A stretch of 64,000 nt of DNA, from contig WOFQ01000035.1 in the NCBI GenBank assembly GCA_012184525.1, forward strand, positions 1 through 64,000, in the 5' to 3' direction. Position numbers and translations under genes: made by a program. The notes below the pieces were generated by a model. It saw only the letters and a list, made by a program, of their open reading frames with translations. It had not been told where the DNA came from and made no database searches. Positions 52,040 through 63,691 of the stretch are shown in pieces. Source of the stretch: Xenoacremonium recifei (Eukaryota; Ascomycota; Sordariomycetes; Hypocreales; Nectriaceae). Position 1 is the first letter of the stretch. Each line of letters opens with the position of its first letter.

Positions 52040-54384
52040 ATGCAGACAGACGGAGCGGCCAAAGCTCGTAAACGAAAGCAGCGCGTGGACGTGGCTTGTG
52101 AGTTCTGCCGTAAGAGAAAGGTGCCGTTTTCCCACATTCCTTGTTGTCTCTTACTAAACTGAGACAAGTTGGGCTGCAACAATGCGAAGCCAAAGTGTGG
52201 GAACTGCGCTGTATATGAAAGAGAGTGCACATACACGGCACATAGAGACAGAAATGCCAGCATGACCCTCCTCAGGCGACATGGTCGAGAACGTGCTGCA
52301 AATGAAACATCGCGCATTGCCATGCAGGGTTCCCATCTCGAAGCCTCCGGCTCGGAGCTGGGAGCTGGAGCTTCAATTGAGACGTCTATTACGCATCGCC
52401 ATGTTGTGCCCACCGGAGAAATAAACCACTCTATCTCGTCTCGAGGGACGCTTTTTCACGGCCCTACGAGTGCCATGTTCGAAGAAACACGGAAACATCC
52501 AAAAACCTCAGATCAAGTTTCTTCTAGTGGTAGCACTGCGTCTGACGTCCTCAAGAAGAGTCAGCTAATGGCCGAAACTGCAAGGCAACGTATGTACCTT
52601 CTGAATATCGGTAAATTCCAGACTGAATAGTTCCAGGTCAGCTAGAAGCCATCAACTTCCGGTCAAAACGACTCGACTTTGGACAGGTCGACCCTAATCT
52701 AGGCATGAAGCTGCTGTCCATATTTTGGAAGCGGCAAACATACACTGGTACCATCGTATATCGGCCATATTTTATGAGAGATATGGCATGCCAGGGTCCC
52801 TACTTTTCCGAGTTATTGCTGAACGCCATATTCCTGGTGTCAACAAAGCTTGACCCAGAGTCCCAAAAGCCCCTCTCACTTCCGGAGATTGTTAAATCAG
52901 GACAATCGTTCCAAGATACAATTAACAGGTTAATTCATGGTGAACACGGCAGAATTCTGTTCTCAAGCAGTATTCCGACTATTCAAGCTCTCCTTCTTCT
53001 CTCAGACAACCTTTTCGCGGCTTATGATCAACGGTCACTCTCGTGGCAGTACTTGGGCATTGCTATCAATATGATCACGGACCTTCATATCCACATCGAT
53101 CGTTCTTCATCTCCGTCTGGAGAACCATTTCTACCCGAGGATATCGAGACGCGTCGAAGGGTATTCTGGACCGCCTTTGGTAAGGTGCTCCCGTTGCTAA
53201 ACTGTCGAGGCAATGCTAATCTTTGTAGTTTTGGACAAGGTACAAGCGCTTTATCAGGGACGCTCACCACGATTACGTGATATCGATACGAATGTTCCTC
53301 TAAAATTTCTCGATGATTTTGATGAACTCGAGGCGTATTATCCCTTCGGATTTACACGGACAGATGACTTGCACGGCGACACGTCTCACTGTGTTACAAC
53401 CTTCGAGCAGTTCTGCAAACTCAGTGTTATCATAGATCACATACTTGGCGGTCTATATACAGCGAAAGCATTTCAGAAAGATTCTCAAAAGCTTTGGCAA
53501 ACTTCCTGGGACATCTACTTGGAGCTTATGCATTGGCGTGATTCCTTACCAACTCATTTATCCATTCAATTCGACGCTGTGGGCAATGTTGATACAACTG
53601 GAGGCTATACAGCTCTTCCACATACACTCTGTCTATCGTACGTCGCTAAGATCAGCTGCCTTCAAGTTTATACTGATTTTCCCATAGATTGATGTTCTTT
53701 TCTATGCTCATCTTACTTCACCGGCCATTCCTATGCGGGGGTCATCTCAGTACTCCGTGCAAATCGGCTTTGGATCATGCCTTACACACCTGTAGAACAT
53801 CCGCTCAGCGAATGGATGCAATTCTTCGATTGTATAGGGAAAGGTGGTCCATCAATGCTCCTCCTTACTTCTTGTCGTATGCTACGTACGTCAGCGCAAC
53901 AATTCATGTGCGCCTTGCTGCGAGACAGCCCAGCGGATCAAGTGCTCATGAGAGCCTGCAAAACTGTCTCGATATACTGTGTAGCCATCAGGGCATGTGT
54001 CTGGCGCCGCAAAAGTGTATCAATATTCTGACCAACTTAATGAAGTTGTTGAAAGTCAGTGTCGGCAATTTTCCTGACGGATATACGCTGCAGCAATCAA
54101 GGGATGACTCGCTTATGGTATACAGCAACAGTGAGCTTCATGCGGGTGATGAGACACCGAAACTTCAGGATTTGAGCCAAACTCGTGGGGCAGACGAAAC
54201 GCTGGATCCTACTATGAGTGGCGAATTACAGGGCGGAATGATCTCAGGTTCCATTGACAGCTATCAATCTCTGCAGCCGGATCTTGACTGGAACTCATTT
54301 AATTGCGACCCGGAAGATTGGCTGTCAGGCGTATCATTTGACTTTGATCCTATATTTGGCTTTGACATTGATTCAATCCTTTGA
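52040..54384 (+). CDS. Zn2Cys6 transcription factor with fungal-specific TF domain
   Basis: Five exons (52040-52120, 52169-52589, 52637-53179, 53229-53637, 53688-54384) give 716 residues. The zinc cluster, split by intron 1, is Cys20-x2-Cys23-x6-Cys30-x6-Cys37-x2-Cys40-x6-Cys47, preceded by a basic nuclear-localisation-like stretch (KARKRKQR). The middle domain includes LLSIFWKRQT, FSELLLNAIF, DIETRRRVFWTAF and LMFFSMLILLHRPFL, typical of the fungal-specific TF domain. The C-terminus is acidic and aromatic (WNSFNCDPEDWLSG, FDFDPIFGFDIDSIL), a plausible activation region. Its targets are unknown; it does not sit next to a metabolic gene set but between NLR-like and HET-like genes. Confidence 0.92.
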
Positions 54385-55479
54385 ATAGAGATGGTTTTGA
54401 AGGCTCATATCAAAACTGGAGCACTGTTAGCTGGTGTTGAAAGGTGGGCTAAAACTCTGTGGAAGAACTCTATTAATCACCAACGTGACGAAGCGTTCAA
54501 GCTTATGATGCAATTGTGCAAAGCAAAACCCCCAAAACCGCTGCTAGAAGACACCACTAAAGAACAGAAGAGTCAACAGTTCTCTAATGGTGGGATGGAA
54601 AACTGTAGGGTAGCCAGTGTCCAGGGACTGGAACTGGGGCGGAAAGAAAATAGAACACCAATAAAGATGCCACGCGAGTAAGAAGAAAAAAAAGACAAAT
54701 CATCTAGAGCAGCGAGTCGAGTACTCGAAAAGGAGTAGTTCCAGCGGCATCGACGGGAGTGAGCCGTGTGGCCCAAGCGAGTGGACAAAACGGCCGAGAT
54801 GGCCAGAGCAGTCAGCTCACAAGTGGTCCAGGTCCGCGCCAGGGGAATGGTAAGCCCGAGAACCGTGCTCCTGGGCCACGATAAAAGGGAAACCATGATC
54901 CCAGAAAGTCAATGCTAATGTGGCTGTTCTTGGACTCTGTTGAGTTATTTGTTTGCAGATTCACGTCATGTTGCGGCTCAAACATGAGACTCTGCACTTA
55001 CTGTCCGTGGATGGGACAACGTAAATGCCGCTGCGTTTCGCAGATACTGATAATCATCAACGGAAATCAGAATTCTTGACAAATCTACGGTTGGACGACC
55101 CACACGCCATGTAAGGCCATCTTCCCGCCTCGCCCGGCCGAGATCATTGGACGGGACAGGGGAAAGGGTGCGATCCCGTTGCATCGTGGGGGCCAGCTGG
55201 GCCAGTTTCACCCTGTCAATCAGGCGGCTCGTTATCATGGATCGCTCTATTTGGTAACGCCGTCGTTCGTGTTTCTCAGAGCTGTGGTGTGTCTCGAAGT
55301 GTAAGCTCCGTGGCTAGGGCAGGATCGTTTAAATATGAGATGCTGGGTGGCCTCCCCCTGAGAGACCAGAGAACTGTCATTAATTGACAATCACCAATCT
55401 TGACGCATTGAAGCACTTCGAAAGTCGACTTGGACTTTACCCAAGGTTTCCCTACGAAAAACTCGAACATACCGCAATC
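54385..55479. other. Intergenic region, no gene recognised
   Basis: This 1.1 kb stretch contains a plus-strand frame at 54391-54681 right after the regulator, and minus-strand frames at 54573-54896 and 54978-55238, none with a recognisable domain. Confidence 0.45.
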
Positions 55480-56229
55480 ATGACTTACACCATGCACGTA
55501 ACAAAGACCTTGTCCGTCAAGACCTTGCCCGTCAAGACTAAGAAGGCCGTCTACGTCGACAGCATCGCCAGCATCTCCGACCCCCTCTCCTCCATGTCGT
55601 CCATCGGCTCCCTCGTCTCACTCCTGAGTCTGGCCTACCAAGTCCGCACACCACTTCCCGCCGAGCAGGAGAGACTTCTCACCCTCCTCAACACGATGTC
55701 ACCCGCGGCCATGACATTCGAACGAGACAGCCTGGAGGTGTGCGAGGGGTACACTCATGAGGAGCTGCTCAACTCCTTCATTCAGTTTCTGAGCCCTGTC
55801 TTGAATGGCATGGCAGGAATGATCGACTTCTTGACTGCTGTAGATGCGTTCTCGCGTCCCGAAGACTTCCGAGATTTCTGGACTCTCGAGGATAGCAACC
55901 TGATTAAGGAGTTCATTGAGGTTGGAGGACCTTTCCGACTCATGAAAGGTTGTGATGTACCCTTCTTGAAGACCTTTATCAAGGACTCGTCGGCTCGAAT
56001 CGCGCTCGGCAAGGATCGAGCTATGCTCATGCTCGTCCCTGGCGATGCGAAGGTGGGCGACGATGTCTGGATGGAGGATGGGGACCAGCATCTGATCGTC
56101 TCAAACCAGGAAGACGATGGTCTGACTAACAACGGCGAGGCCCATATGGATGATGGGACTTGGAAAGGCGTTCTGGAGGTTTCGGGATCGCTTCGACCGC
56201 TTACACCCGAGGGCTTCGTTTCAGACTGA
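55480..56229 (+). CDS. Hypothetical protein resembling a HET-protein C-terminal part
   Basis: A single exon of 249 residues. The frame extends upstream to 55384 but the first ATG is at 55480 (MTYTMHV). It starts with a small internal repeat (LSVKTLPVKT). The middle is helical, and the last third has the order of a HET-protein end: ARIALGKDRAMLMLVPGDAKVGDDVWMEDG, comparable with the PGDAKxGD-type segment in many HET-domain proteins. No HET domain is present in or before it, so it may be a stand-alone tail, a gene fragment, or an unrelated protein. I do not recognise a defined family. Confidence 0.6.
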   Translation: MTYTMHVTKTLSVKTLPVKTKKAVYVDSIASISDPLSSMSSIGSLVSLLSLAYQVRTPLPAEQERLLTLLNTMSPAAMTFERDSLEVCEGYTHEELLNSFIQFLSPVLNGMAGMIDFLTAVDAFSRPEDFRDFWTLEDSNLIKEFIEVGGPFRLMKGCDVPFLKTFIKDSSARIALGKDRAMLMLVPGDAKVGDDVWMEDGDQHLIVSNQEDDGLTNNGEAHMDDGTWKGVLEVSGSLRPLTPEGFVSD

Positions 56230-57182
56230 GATGGGATAGAAGGGCTTCGCAGAATTCGAGGTGCCATACTCATGTCACCCTGACTTTCAGTATTGACGAC
56301 GGCTGAGCCGTCAATGAGGTGGGAAGGGTGGCGGCATCCTCGATACCCTTTGCTTTGTTGGAATTGCGTCCTGGATATCATCAGCATACCCTGACCTCGG
56401 AGTTCAAATTGCGTTTCGATGCAAACCTTCTCGACGTCCTTTCACATCACGGCTCAAAGCAGGTGGCATGATCAACTCGAGCATACCATCTCGCACCATA
56501 TCATGATGGGAGACTGGTTTCCCCCAGTGCTAGAACGCTAGAACGCGATCACCAGATCATGGCAATGCGATACAATATATAACGAGGATAGATTTGAACT
56601 GGAACTGGGACTGGAATCGGCGTTGGTAGGATTATGGTACTTGGATACGACATGTTAACGGTTAGAAAGCCCCTCCTCTGCAACCTTGACGACCAACAGC
56701 AAATAGACCTTATAGATTAGAAATGAAAAAGAAGCGTGCTGTAGACACGCGAGTGTCATACCTGTTACATCCTACCTTTGCTTGCTGTTGCGCTCAGTTT
56801 GGACATCAACCGCGAGTTGGCGCCCCTCTAGCTGTTGCATAACACTGTGATCACAGTCGCGTCTGGTTAATGTTGAGAAATGGGCTTGTCCTTGAGTATG
56901 AGGCGCCTGGCCATCATCTTACCTTGCTATTAGGGCAAAAGGCTCGGTGATAATCATGAAGACTGTCAAGAGTTGGATTGAGGAGGAAAGAGCCGAGGGC
57001 GAGAGCTGTTAGTGGCGGGAGGCACCTGCAGGTACAAGATGCCCTGAAGGGCCCACTAAATCTTTGGGTTGGAATGTTCATCGCAAGGTTCGAGCTTGAC
57101 GAACTTCAACCTTCCGTCTAAATTCCAATATCTCGCCCATTAAGCGCTTGTGTGTTCTTATTCCCTCTCGGCCGATCCAAAA
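56230..57182. other. Intergenic region
   Basis: This 953 bp stretch separates the HET-tail-like gene from the FHA gene in the same direction. Nothing recognised. Confidence 0.5.
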
Positions 57183-58136
57183 ATGGCGTCCGACGATGAA
57201 TCAAGCAGTCGGCCATCTCGAAGACGACATGGTGATGCCGACGACTCTCATGAAAAACACGACCGACGCGATCGACACCGCACTACTGACCGCGACGATG
57301 ACCGTCATGATCGAGATGGTGAACGCCGTGATCGAAGAGATAGACGCGAACGGCGACGCTCAAGAACCCCCGAGTCGAGTCGACATCGCGATCGAGACCG
57401 CGCAAGAGACCGGGAACGGGATCGGGACCGCAATCGTGACCGGGATCGCGAACGAGACCGAGACCGAGAGCATAGACGACACAGGTCGCGCGAAGGCAGG
57501 GAATCTCGACGAAGGAGACATCGCGAGGACGAAAACGAAGGCGAAGATGATAAAAGGGTGGTGAAGAGCTCTATCAAGCAGAGGGCGCCACTGCCATCCC
57601 AAGAGGCATCATTCGCCGTTACGAGCGGCGAAGAACCCGAGAAACCCAAGGAGAAACCCAACTTTGGAAATACCGGAGTCCTTGCTGCTGCGTCCAACTC
57701 AGTAGCACGCGATGATGGCACCAGCATTACCCTCAAGTACCACGAGCCTCCCGAGGCGCGAAAGCCGCCGCCTCGCGACCAATGGAAGCTGTTTGTGTTC
57801 AAGGACGGCGACATCCTCGACACCTATGACCTTGGCCTGCGCAGCTGCTGGCTGGTTGGGCGAGAGCAAGCAGTCGTGGACCTTTTCGCGGAGCATAACA
57901 GCATCAGCAAGCAACACGCAGTGATCCAGTTCCGCTACATCGAGAAGAGGAACGAGTTTGGCGACAAGATTGGCAAGGTCAAGCCGTATCTGATTGACTT
58001 AGAGAGCGCCAACGGCACGATGCTCAACGACGACAGAATTCCCGAGAGTCGATACTTGGAGCTCAGAGACAAAGACATGATCCAGTTTGGACACAGCACG
58101 CGAGAGTACGTCGTCATGCTTGCGCCTCGAGACTGA
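57183..58136 (+). CDS. FHA-domain protein of the SNIP1/Pml1 (RES complex) type
   Basis: A single exon of 317 residues. The start is the ATG at 57183 (MASDDESS); the frame reaches a little further upstream without better support. The first ~125 residues are almost entirely Arg/Asp/Glu/His dipeptides, an RD/RE-type tract seen in splicing proteins. After a linker with W-K-L-F-V-F-K-D-G comes a C-terminal FHA domain: SCWLVGREQAVVDL, H-N-S-I-S-K-Q-H-A-V-I-Q-F and LIDLESANGTMLNDDRIP hold the Arg, Ser/His and Asn residues that bind phosphothreonine. This is the layout of yeast Pml1 and human SNIP1, part of the pre-mRNA retention and splicing (RES) complex in the nucleus. It is the one clear housekeeping gene in this part of the window. 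Confidence 0.92.
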   Translation: MASDDESSSRPSRRRHGDADDSHEKHDRRDRHRTTDRDDDRHDRDGERRDRRDRRERRRSRTPESSRHRDRDRARDRERDRDRNRDRDRERDRDREHRRHRSREGRESRRRRHREDENEGEDDKRVVKSSIKQRAPLPSQEASFAVTSGEEPEKPKEKPNFGNTGVLAAASNSVARDDGTSITLKYHEPPEARKPPPRDQWKLFVFKDGDILDTYDLGLRSCWLVGREQAVVDLFAEHNSISKQHAVIQFRYIEKRNEFGDKIGKVKPYLIDLESANGTMLNDDRIPESRYLELRDKDMIQFGHSTREYVVMLAPRD

Positions 58137-59769
58137 TCGCGGGACGCCACAGTGCTTCGCAATCTCTTCCGGATGCGAGCGGCGGTTTGAACCGAGTTTA
58201 TAAACGAATTATCGACCGACACGAGAACATAATTACATTTCCAATCTCATCTTGCTCATTGAGGCTTCGGACTCTACCTCAATCCGAATCTGGTGGACCT
58301 GGGCGAGGGTTGTTTTGGAATCTAGACTGGGGCGAGACATTGCTCGCAAGCCTGGCACGAGGTGGACTTGGAGGCGAGACAGCCAAGGCGCTTGCCACGA
58401 GAAGGGCCAGTGATGGCCATGAGTCAAAAGGACTTTTGCGGTGGACATAGACTTGCGGCTCAACAGAGTTCCGGGGTGCAGGACAGCTGTCACTCATTCA
58501 TGCACCTCACCATGAGTTCGGACGAGTTACTCACGTCGGTGGCAACAGCTTGAGGCACGGGCAAGGTCGAAGATGATATTGGTCCATAGCAGGTCCATTT
58601 AAGGAGATATCCGAAGCCGGGCGGAAGCGCATCGACGGCGGCCTAACAGACGATTCGTTGATGACTCGGGCGATGAGAAGTAGACGCCGGGAGCCTGGTC
58701 ATTGATGGAGCAGAGCGCCCTGCCGCGCAAGCTGACAGTCCTAGAAGACCTCGGACTCTTCCAATCGGACACCAATGCGAAGTGTCGTGTGTTTATTTGG
58801 GGGCCAAATCCAGAAAGACAGTCATGAGCAGCCAAGCCAGGCCACAATGCAAGGCTGCGATGACGAAGGCGCGCGCATGGCCTCTCGCGTCTGCCGATGA
58901 CGGATCACGGACCCTTCCGCAGCTTAGCACAGGGATTCCCCAGGACTTCTCCTGCGGGAGCGGGAGGACTTACAGCGGACCGAGCGGCCGGAGATGGCTT
59001 CGACTCCCCGACCTTCGCCACGGCAGACATTCCTCCGTCGAGAGCAATAGAACATTCGACACTCCTTCGCTTCGCCTTTAGGCCTCTACAATGTGATTCG
59101 ATACGCCATCCTTCAGCTTGGCCATCCTGCGTCAAGCTGAAGCAGAACCTGCGCTAGTCCGACGCGGGTTGACCGATGCTGCTGAGAGGCGATGAAACGC
59201 CCTGCTGCCGTTGGTCAAGTGGTTGACTCCTGAGCGAAAAAGCTGAGCCACCCATGGCGTCGGCACCCTTGCCATTCGTATCCTTTTCCAGGCGCAGCTC
59301 CACATCCTCATCTTCAGCTGTCTCATGATTTCTCGCGGGCAATGTCGCAAAGGGGTAGTTTTCTTGCGGCGCTCTTGGAGTAATATGACCAAATATTACG
59401 ACGGCAGTGAAACATTAGGCAGCACATTCGGCTGCAGCCCTGTCGTCAGGACGCGAGGCGCGGCAGAGTCCTCCAGAGCCTCGTGGTATAGCGGACGCTA
59501 CTAATAAAGGCCTGGTTGACCCCGGCTATGATCGACCACCAACAGGCCAGCTAGCTTCACTCTCCGACACGCCCGCACGTCTCTTGATGTCACCCTCTTC
59601 ACGTTGACCACATCAGCAGAATCCACATGCTCGAAGAAGACTTCATCTGATGTCTCCCTTATCAGTACGACATCATGGTAAGTCCGCCGCGTTGGCCGCC
59701 ATCCTGCCGGGACTCCAGTCGGCGTTACCTCCGCCTCTGCTGACTGAAGAACCCTGTCGGCAGGCTACG
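58137..59769. other. Intergenic region and 5' leader of the lipase-STAND gene
   Basis: This 1.6 kb stretch shows no convincing gene; frames at 58782-59157 lie in two frames without domain character. Its end is probably transcribed as the leader of the next gene, with a GTAAGT...CTGAC...CAG intron-like segment at about 59678-59763. Confidence 0.45.
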
Positions 59770-62700
59770 ATGACTCGTTCCGTTTCGCGCTTCGAGACCA
59801 CGGCCGTCTACACTCACCCAGAGGCCAAGGTTGACGTGGTGCTCGTCCACGGGCTGAACGGCGCTCCAGACAAGACATGGACGGCCAAGAACGGCGTCTT
59901 CTGGCCCGTTGACCTGCTTCCGGCGTCGCTCAAAGGCGCTCATGCTAATATCCTGGTGTACGGGTACAACGCGGATGTGTACTCGCGGGGCAACGACCGC
60001 ACCGCCAGCGACAACTTCATCCACCAGCATGCCCAGACACTAGTAACCAACCTCGCCCTATTCCGCGAGAGTGAAGGCACCTTCAAGAATCCAATCGTCT
60101 GGGTGTGCCACAGCTTAGGCGGCATCCTGGTTAAGCGCGCTTTGCTGTACTCTAATGATGTGCGGGCTGAGAGTAACGCGGATCACCGCTCCATCTACGT
60201 CTCAACGTTTGGAATCATCTTCCTCGGCACACCGCACACAGGCTCGGATGGCGCCACTTGGGGACTCATGCTCCAGGCCATGTCCGATGCCATCGTGCCG
60301 AAGCGATTCTTTGAGTCGGAGTCGGTGCTGCTGAAGACTCTCAAGCGGGACAATGAGACGCTAACCGACATCAACATGCACTTTCTCGACATTTACCAAC
60401 GGTTCAAAATCCATATGGCGCATGAGAACCATAAGACCGATATCAAGGGCTACAAGTACGTCATCCCCAACTTGCTTTGCATCCTCTGATACGTGTGCTA
60501 ACCATTCTCTTAGAACAATCATCGTGGATGTCAAGTCGGCTAGCCCCCAGCTACCAGGAGTCACATACTATGGCATCGAAGCCACGCATTCGGGCATGTG
60601 CAAGTTTGAAAATCCTGCTGCCCCAGGTTATCGAAGTGTGTCCACCGTCATTCAGAGATGGGTTCATGATGCCCCAGACGTCATTCAAGTTCGCTGGGAA
60701 GTCGAGGAGGAAGAGAGACGGGCTCGGACGCGGGATCAAATTACCGAAATGATAAAGCCGTATGTCAATGTGCCCAATACGGGCTCGCGACGGCCTCTCG
60801 AGGACGACAGCCTCACAGCCATCAAGAATAGGACGTCTCCCAGAGGTCTTCTTCTCGACCGGCCAGAATCAGCATCTGCGGCCGCAGACGAGCCGCTTTT
60901 CATCCATCCTGAGCGTTTCCGCCCGAACTCCTCATTTAAGGGAAGAGAGCATGAGCTGAAGGAGCTTCATCGCATGTTGATGGATCCGGAACGCCGAGAC
61001 GAGGGTACATCGGCCGTACTAATCTGGTCGATTCCCGGAGGCGGCAAGTCTCATCTGGCACGAGAGTACGCTTTTAAACACAGACACGATTATCCCGGCG
61101 GGGTGTTCTGGGTCAGAGCCAAGTCACCCGAAGAACTCGACGACGGCTTTCTGAAGATCGCGAGACATAGTGCTATTCGACAGGGTATTGATGTCGAGGA
61201 TGAGTCTGACTTACAAGAACCTGCTACAGCTGTGCGGCTAGTCCGAGATTGGCTCAACAAGAATGAAGACTGGCTCTTCATCCTTGACGGAGCTCTCTCC
61301 GATACGCCCAAGCTTTCGCGCTATATCCCATACGCGAGAAACACAAGTCTGATTATCACGTCAACAGACTCCTCCATCGCCGGCCGTCACAAGTTTAGCA
61401 ACCCGCAAAAGCTAGAACTGGGACCTCTCAAAGAAAAGGATGCACAAGAAATGCTACTCGAAGAGATGGACAAGAAGAAGCCGTGGTCATCAGAAGATCT
61501 CAGTCGCGCTCTGGAAGTAGTTCGTATGATGGACTGCTTTCCGGTGGAAATCCACACTGCAGCAGGGCAATTGCGAGCAACTAAAGAGCCGTTGTCAAAG
61601 TACATCCGATCGCAGAAGAGCCGACCACGCACAGGAAGACTGCATGCCTACAAGGCAGTACGAGAGAAGCTACATGAGCGCGGCGAGATGGCGGCTCTCA
61701 ATCTGATGTATCTGCTGTCATTTTTCAACGGCAGACTGCCGGTCGAGCTGTTGTCCTTGGGACTGAAGGCGCTTGACAAGCGAACCCCGGTGCGGACTAA
61801 GGATTCGTATGGGAAACGGAGTCTTAACAAGACGTTCACAGTCCTGATTGTCTTCGCCCTCATCGACCGAGACGAAACTGAGGATCTTTCCTCAGCCAGC
61901 GCGAACAGCAGTCAAGAGACGCAGCAGAATACCGTGCCTACTGACCCGGTTGATGTGCTCCAAATCCACAGCTTCGTCCAGAACTTCTTCATCGAGACGC
62001 TAAAGAAGGAGGGACAGCTGGAGTTTTGGCTCGAGCGAGCTGCAGCCGTGTTCTGCGTCTCGTATGACGAAGCTGCAGCTCGTGTTGAGAGCAGCCCTGC
62101 AGTTGGCCTTCCAGACGACTACAGACGGTACGCATCGCACTGCAAGAGGATTTTAGAACATCTTGGTAGGATCGATAAGCCAACGCCGGATCTCATGGCG
62201 GCGAGACAGGCGCTTCAGGGCAGGCTGGGCGATATTCAGGGGCAAATGGCCACACTAACTCGAGCGCTGACCTGGTCACGGAACGAGGAGGATAACGCGC
62301 CGCGGATCTCGGTGTTTGAGAGAACTAACAGCTGGTCTGTCTCCAGTTCGACAACCACAGCCGACAGCAAAGACGACGCGAAGTACGCTCTGCCGCCAGC
62401 GTTTCCAGACCCGCTAAATGACATGTCTTCTCTGGAGTTCAGCCCCCACCGCTGGCACACTCCCTACCCATACGACAGCTCCATCCCCGCGCCAGGATTT
62501 GTGGACGAGGACGATGAGGGAAGCTTGGCTGCGACTGAGATGCCTGAGGCTGAAACTGAGCCTCGGAGCCCAGTGGCACAGCATCGAACAGTGCGACGGC
62601 TGGCGGAAAAGCGGTACTATGATCGCGCTGGAGCTTGGCGGGAGACGCGACAAAACGTCGTTGAACCAAGGGTGACGTTGACACTGAGCAACCAGGTCGC

Positions 62701-63691
62701 TCTTGGGAGCTTCTCAGGAAGTCCAGTTGCTGGTGACTTCAGCGATGCAGAGCTTCGACTGCAGCATATCCGAAATGCGAGCCAGCGGGCGTCGACTGTG
62801 GGCAGCCCCCGGAAATCACAGCTAGACCTCGTCAATAAGTCTCCTAGCCTGCCGTCAAGCAGCAGAGACAACAGTCCCTCGTTGAGAAACGTGTCTCAAG
62901 GGGCTTCGATGTCAAGGGATGGCTCGCAGCATGGCTCTCATCATGCAAGCCAGCGGACCATGCCGACAATGGACGAGAATCCTTTCTTCGAGGCGAGCAG
63001 CCCTGATGGTATCCCGACGTCAACCTGGAGACCGACATCGTCTATGTCCATGGGCAACCATTCTGACGGATGCATCGAAGGCGACCACCCATCGTGGGCA
63101 CCACCAGGCTTGCCAATGGTGTCTAATTCAACGAGCAGTCTGGGTCCTCCGGTCTCTCACCAGCAGCACACCCGACACCGTGTTGAAGGCGCAACATCCG
63201 GCTCGCTGCCTGAGAGCCAGACAGGCACCCTCCAACCTCCCGCCCCATGGCATCCCACACTGCTCTATCCCGAGGGCTACACCTCGCAGCCTATGTCGCG
63301 CAATCCCTCATCCTCTAATCCCGAGCTCATCTCCTCGCGACACTCCTCTCCAACAGGCCTACCGATCCGCTCTCCACGACGCGCTCCCTCTATGGCCGCC
63401 ACAGAGCCCTCGCCACGAATGGACGCCAGTCTCCCGGCCACGAGCTACCAGGCGTTCCAACAGCGTCATGCAGGACCCTGGGAGAGCCGATCGCGTAGTC
63501 CTCTAGCCGGTGGAGAGGAAATGGAGCGCTCGGGGTCGGGAGGTATTCAGTTCCGGGGGAAATTGGTGCGCTTTGGACAGTCGCCGCCGCGGGGGGAGGT
63601 GATGGAGGATGACATTGTGGAGAGTCCGGTTGGACTGGGGATTATTGAGGAGCAGAGGGAGGGGAGGAGGAGGGTCAGGTATGGGGAATAA
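59770..63691 (+). CDS. Lipase-NB-ARC STAND protein (fungal NLR-like)
   Basis: Two exons (59770-60455, 60514-63691) give 1,287 residues from the ATG at 59770; an in-frame ATG at 59650 would add 40. Domains: an alpha/beta-hydrolase (serine lipase-like) N-terminus with VLVHGLNG (His27 region) and the nucleophile Ser115 in CHSLGG, plus FLGTPHTGSD; then a linker with GMCKFENPAAPGYRSV; then an NB-ARC-type NTPase with P-loop IPGGGKSH (Lys407) after a FKGREHEL segment, and W-L-F-I-L-D-G as Walker B. About 400 C-terminal residues are Ser/Pro/Gln-rich and disordered; no TPR, WD40 or ankyrin repeats are seen, unlike most fungal STAND proteins. Lipase-NB-ARC proteins are regarded as fungal NLRs; a role in incompatibility is inferred. 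Confidence 0.9.

Noticed and set aside
54391..54681. Plus-strand frame directly after the third regulator
   Set aside because: It starts seven bases after the stop in another frame, has no domain, and is probably 3' UTR.
57148..57564. Alternative frame through the SNIP1-like gene
   Set aside because: It is a by-product of the Arg/Asp repeat; the FHA domain is in the other frame.
58782..59157. Overlapping plus-strand frames before the lipase-STAND gene
   Set aside because: No domain and mutually overlapping; nothing supports coding.
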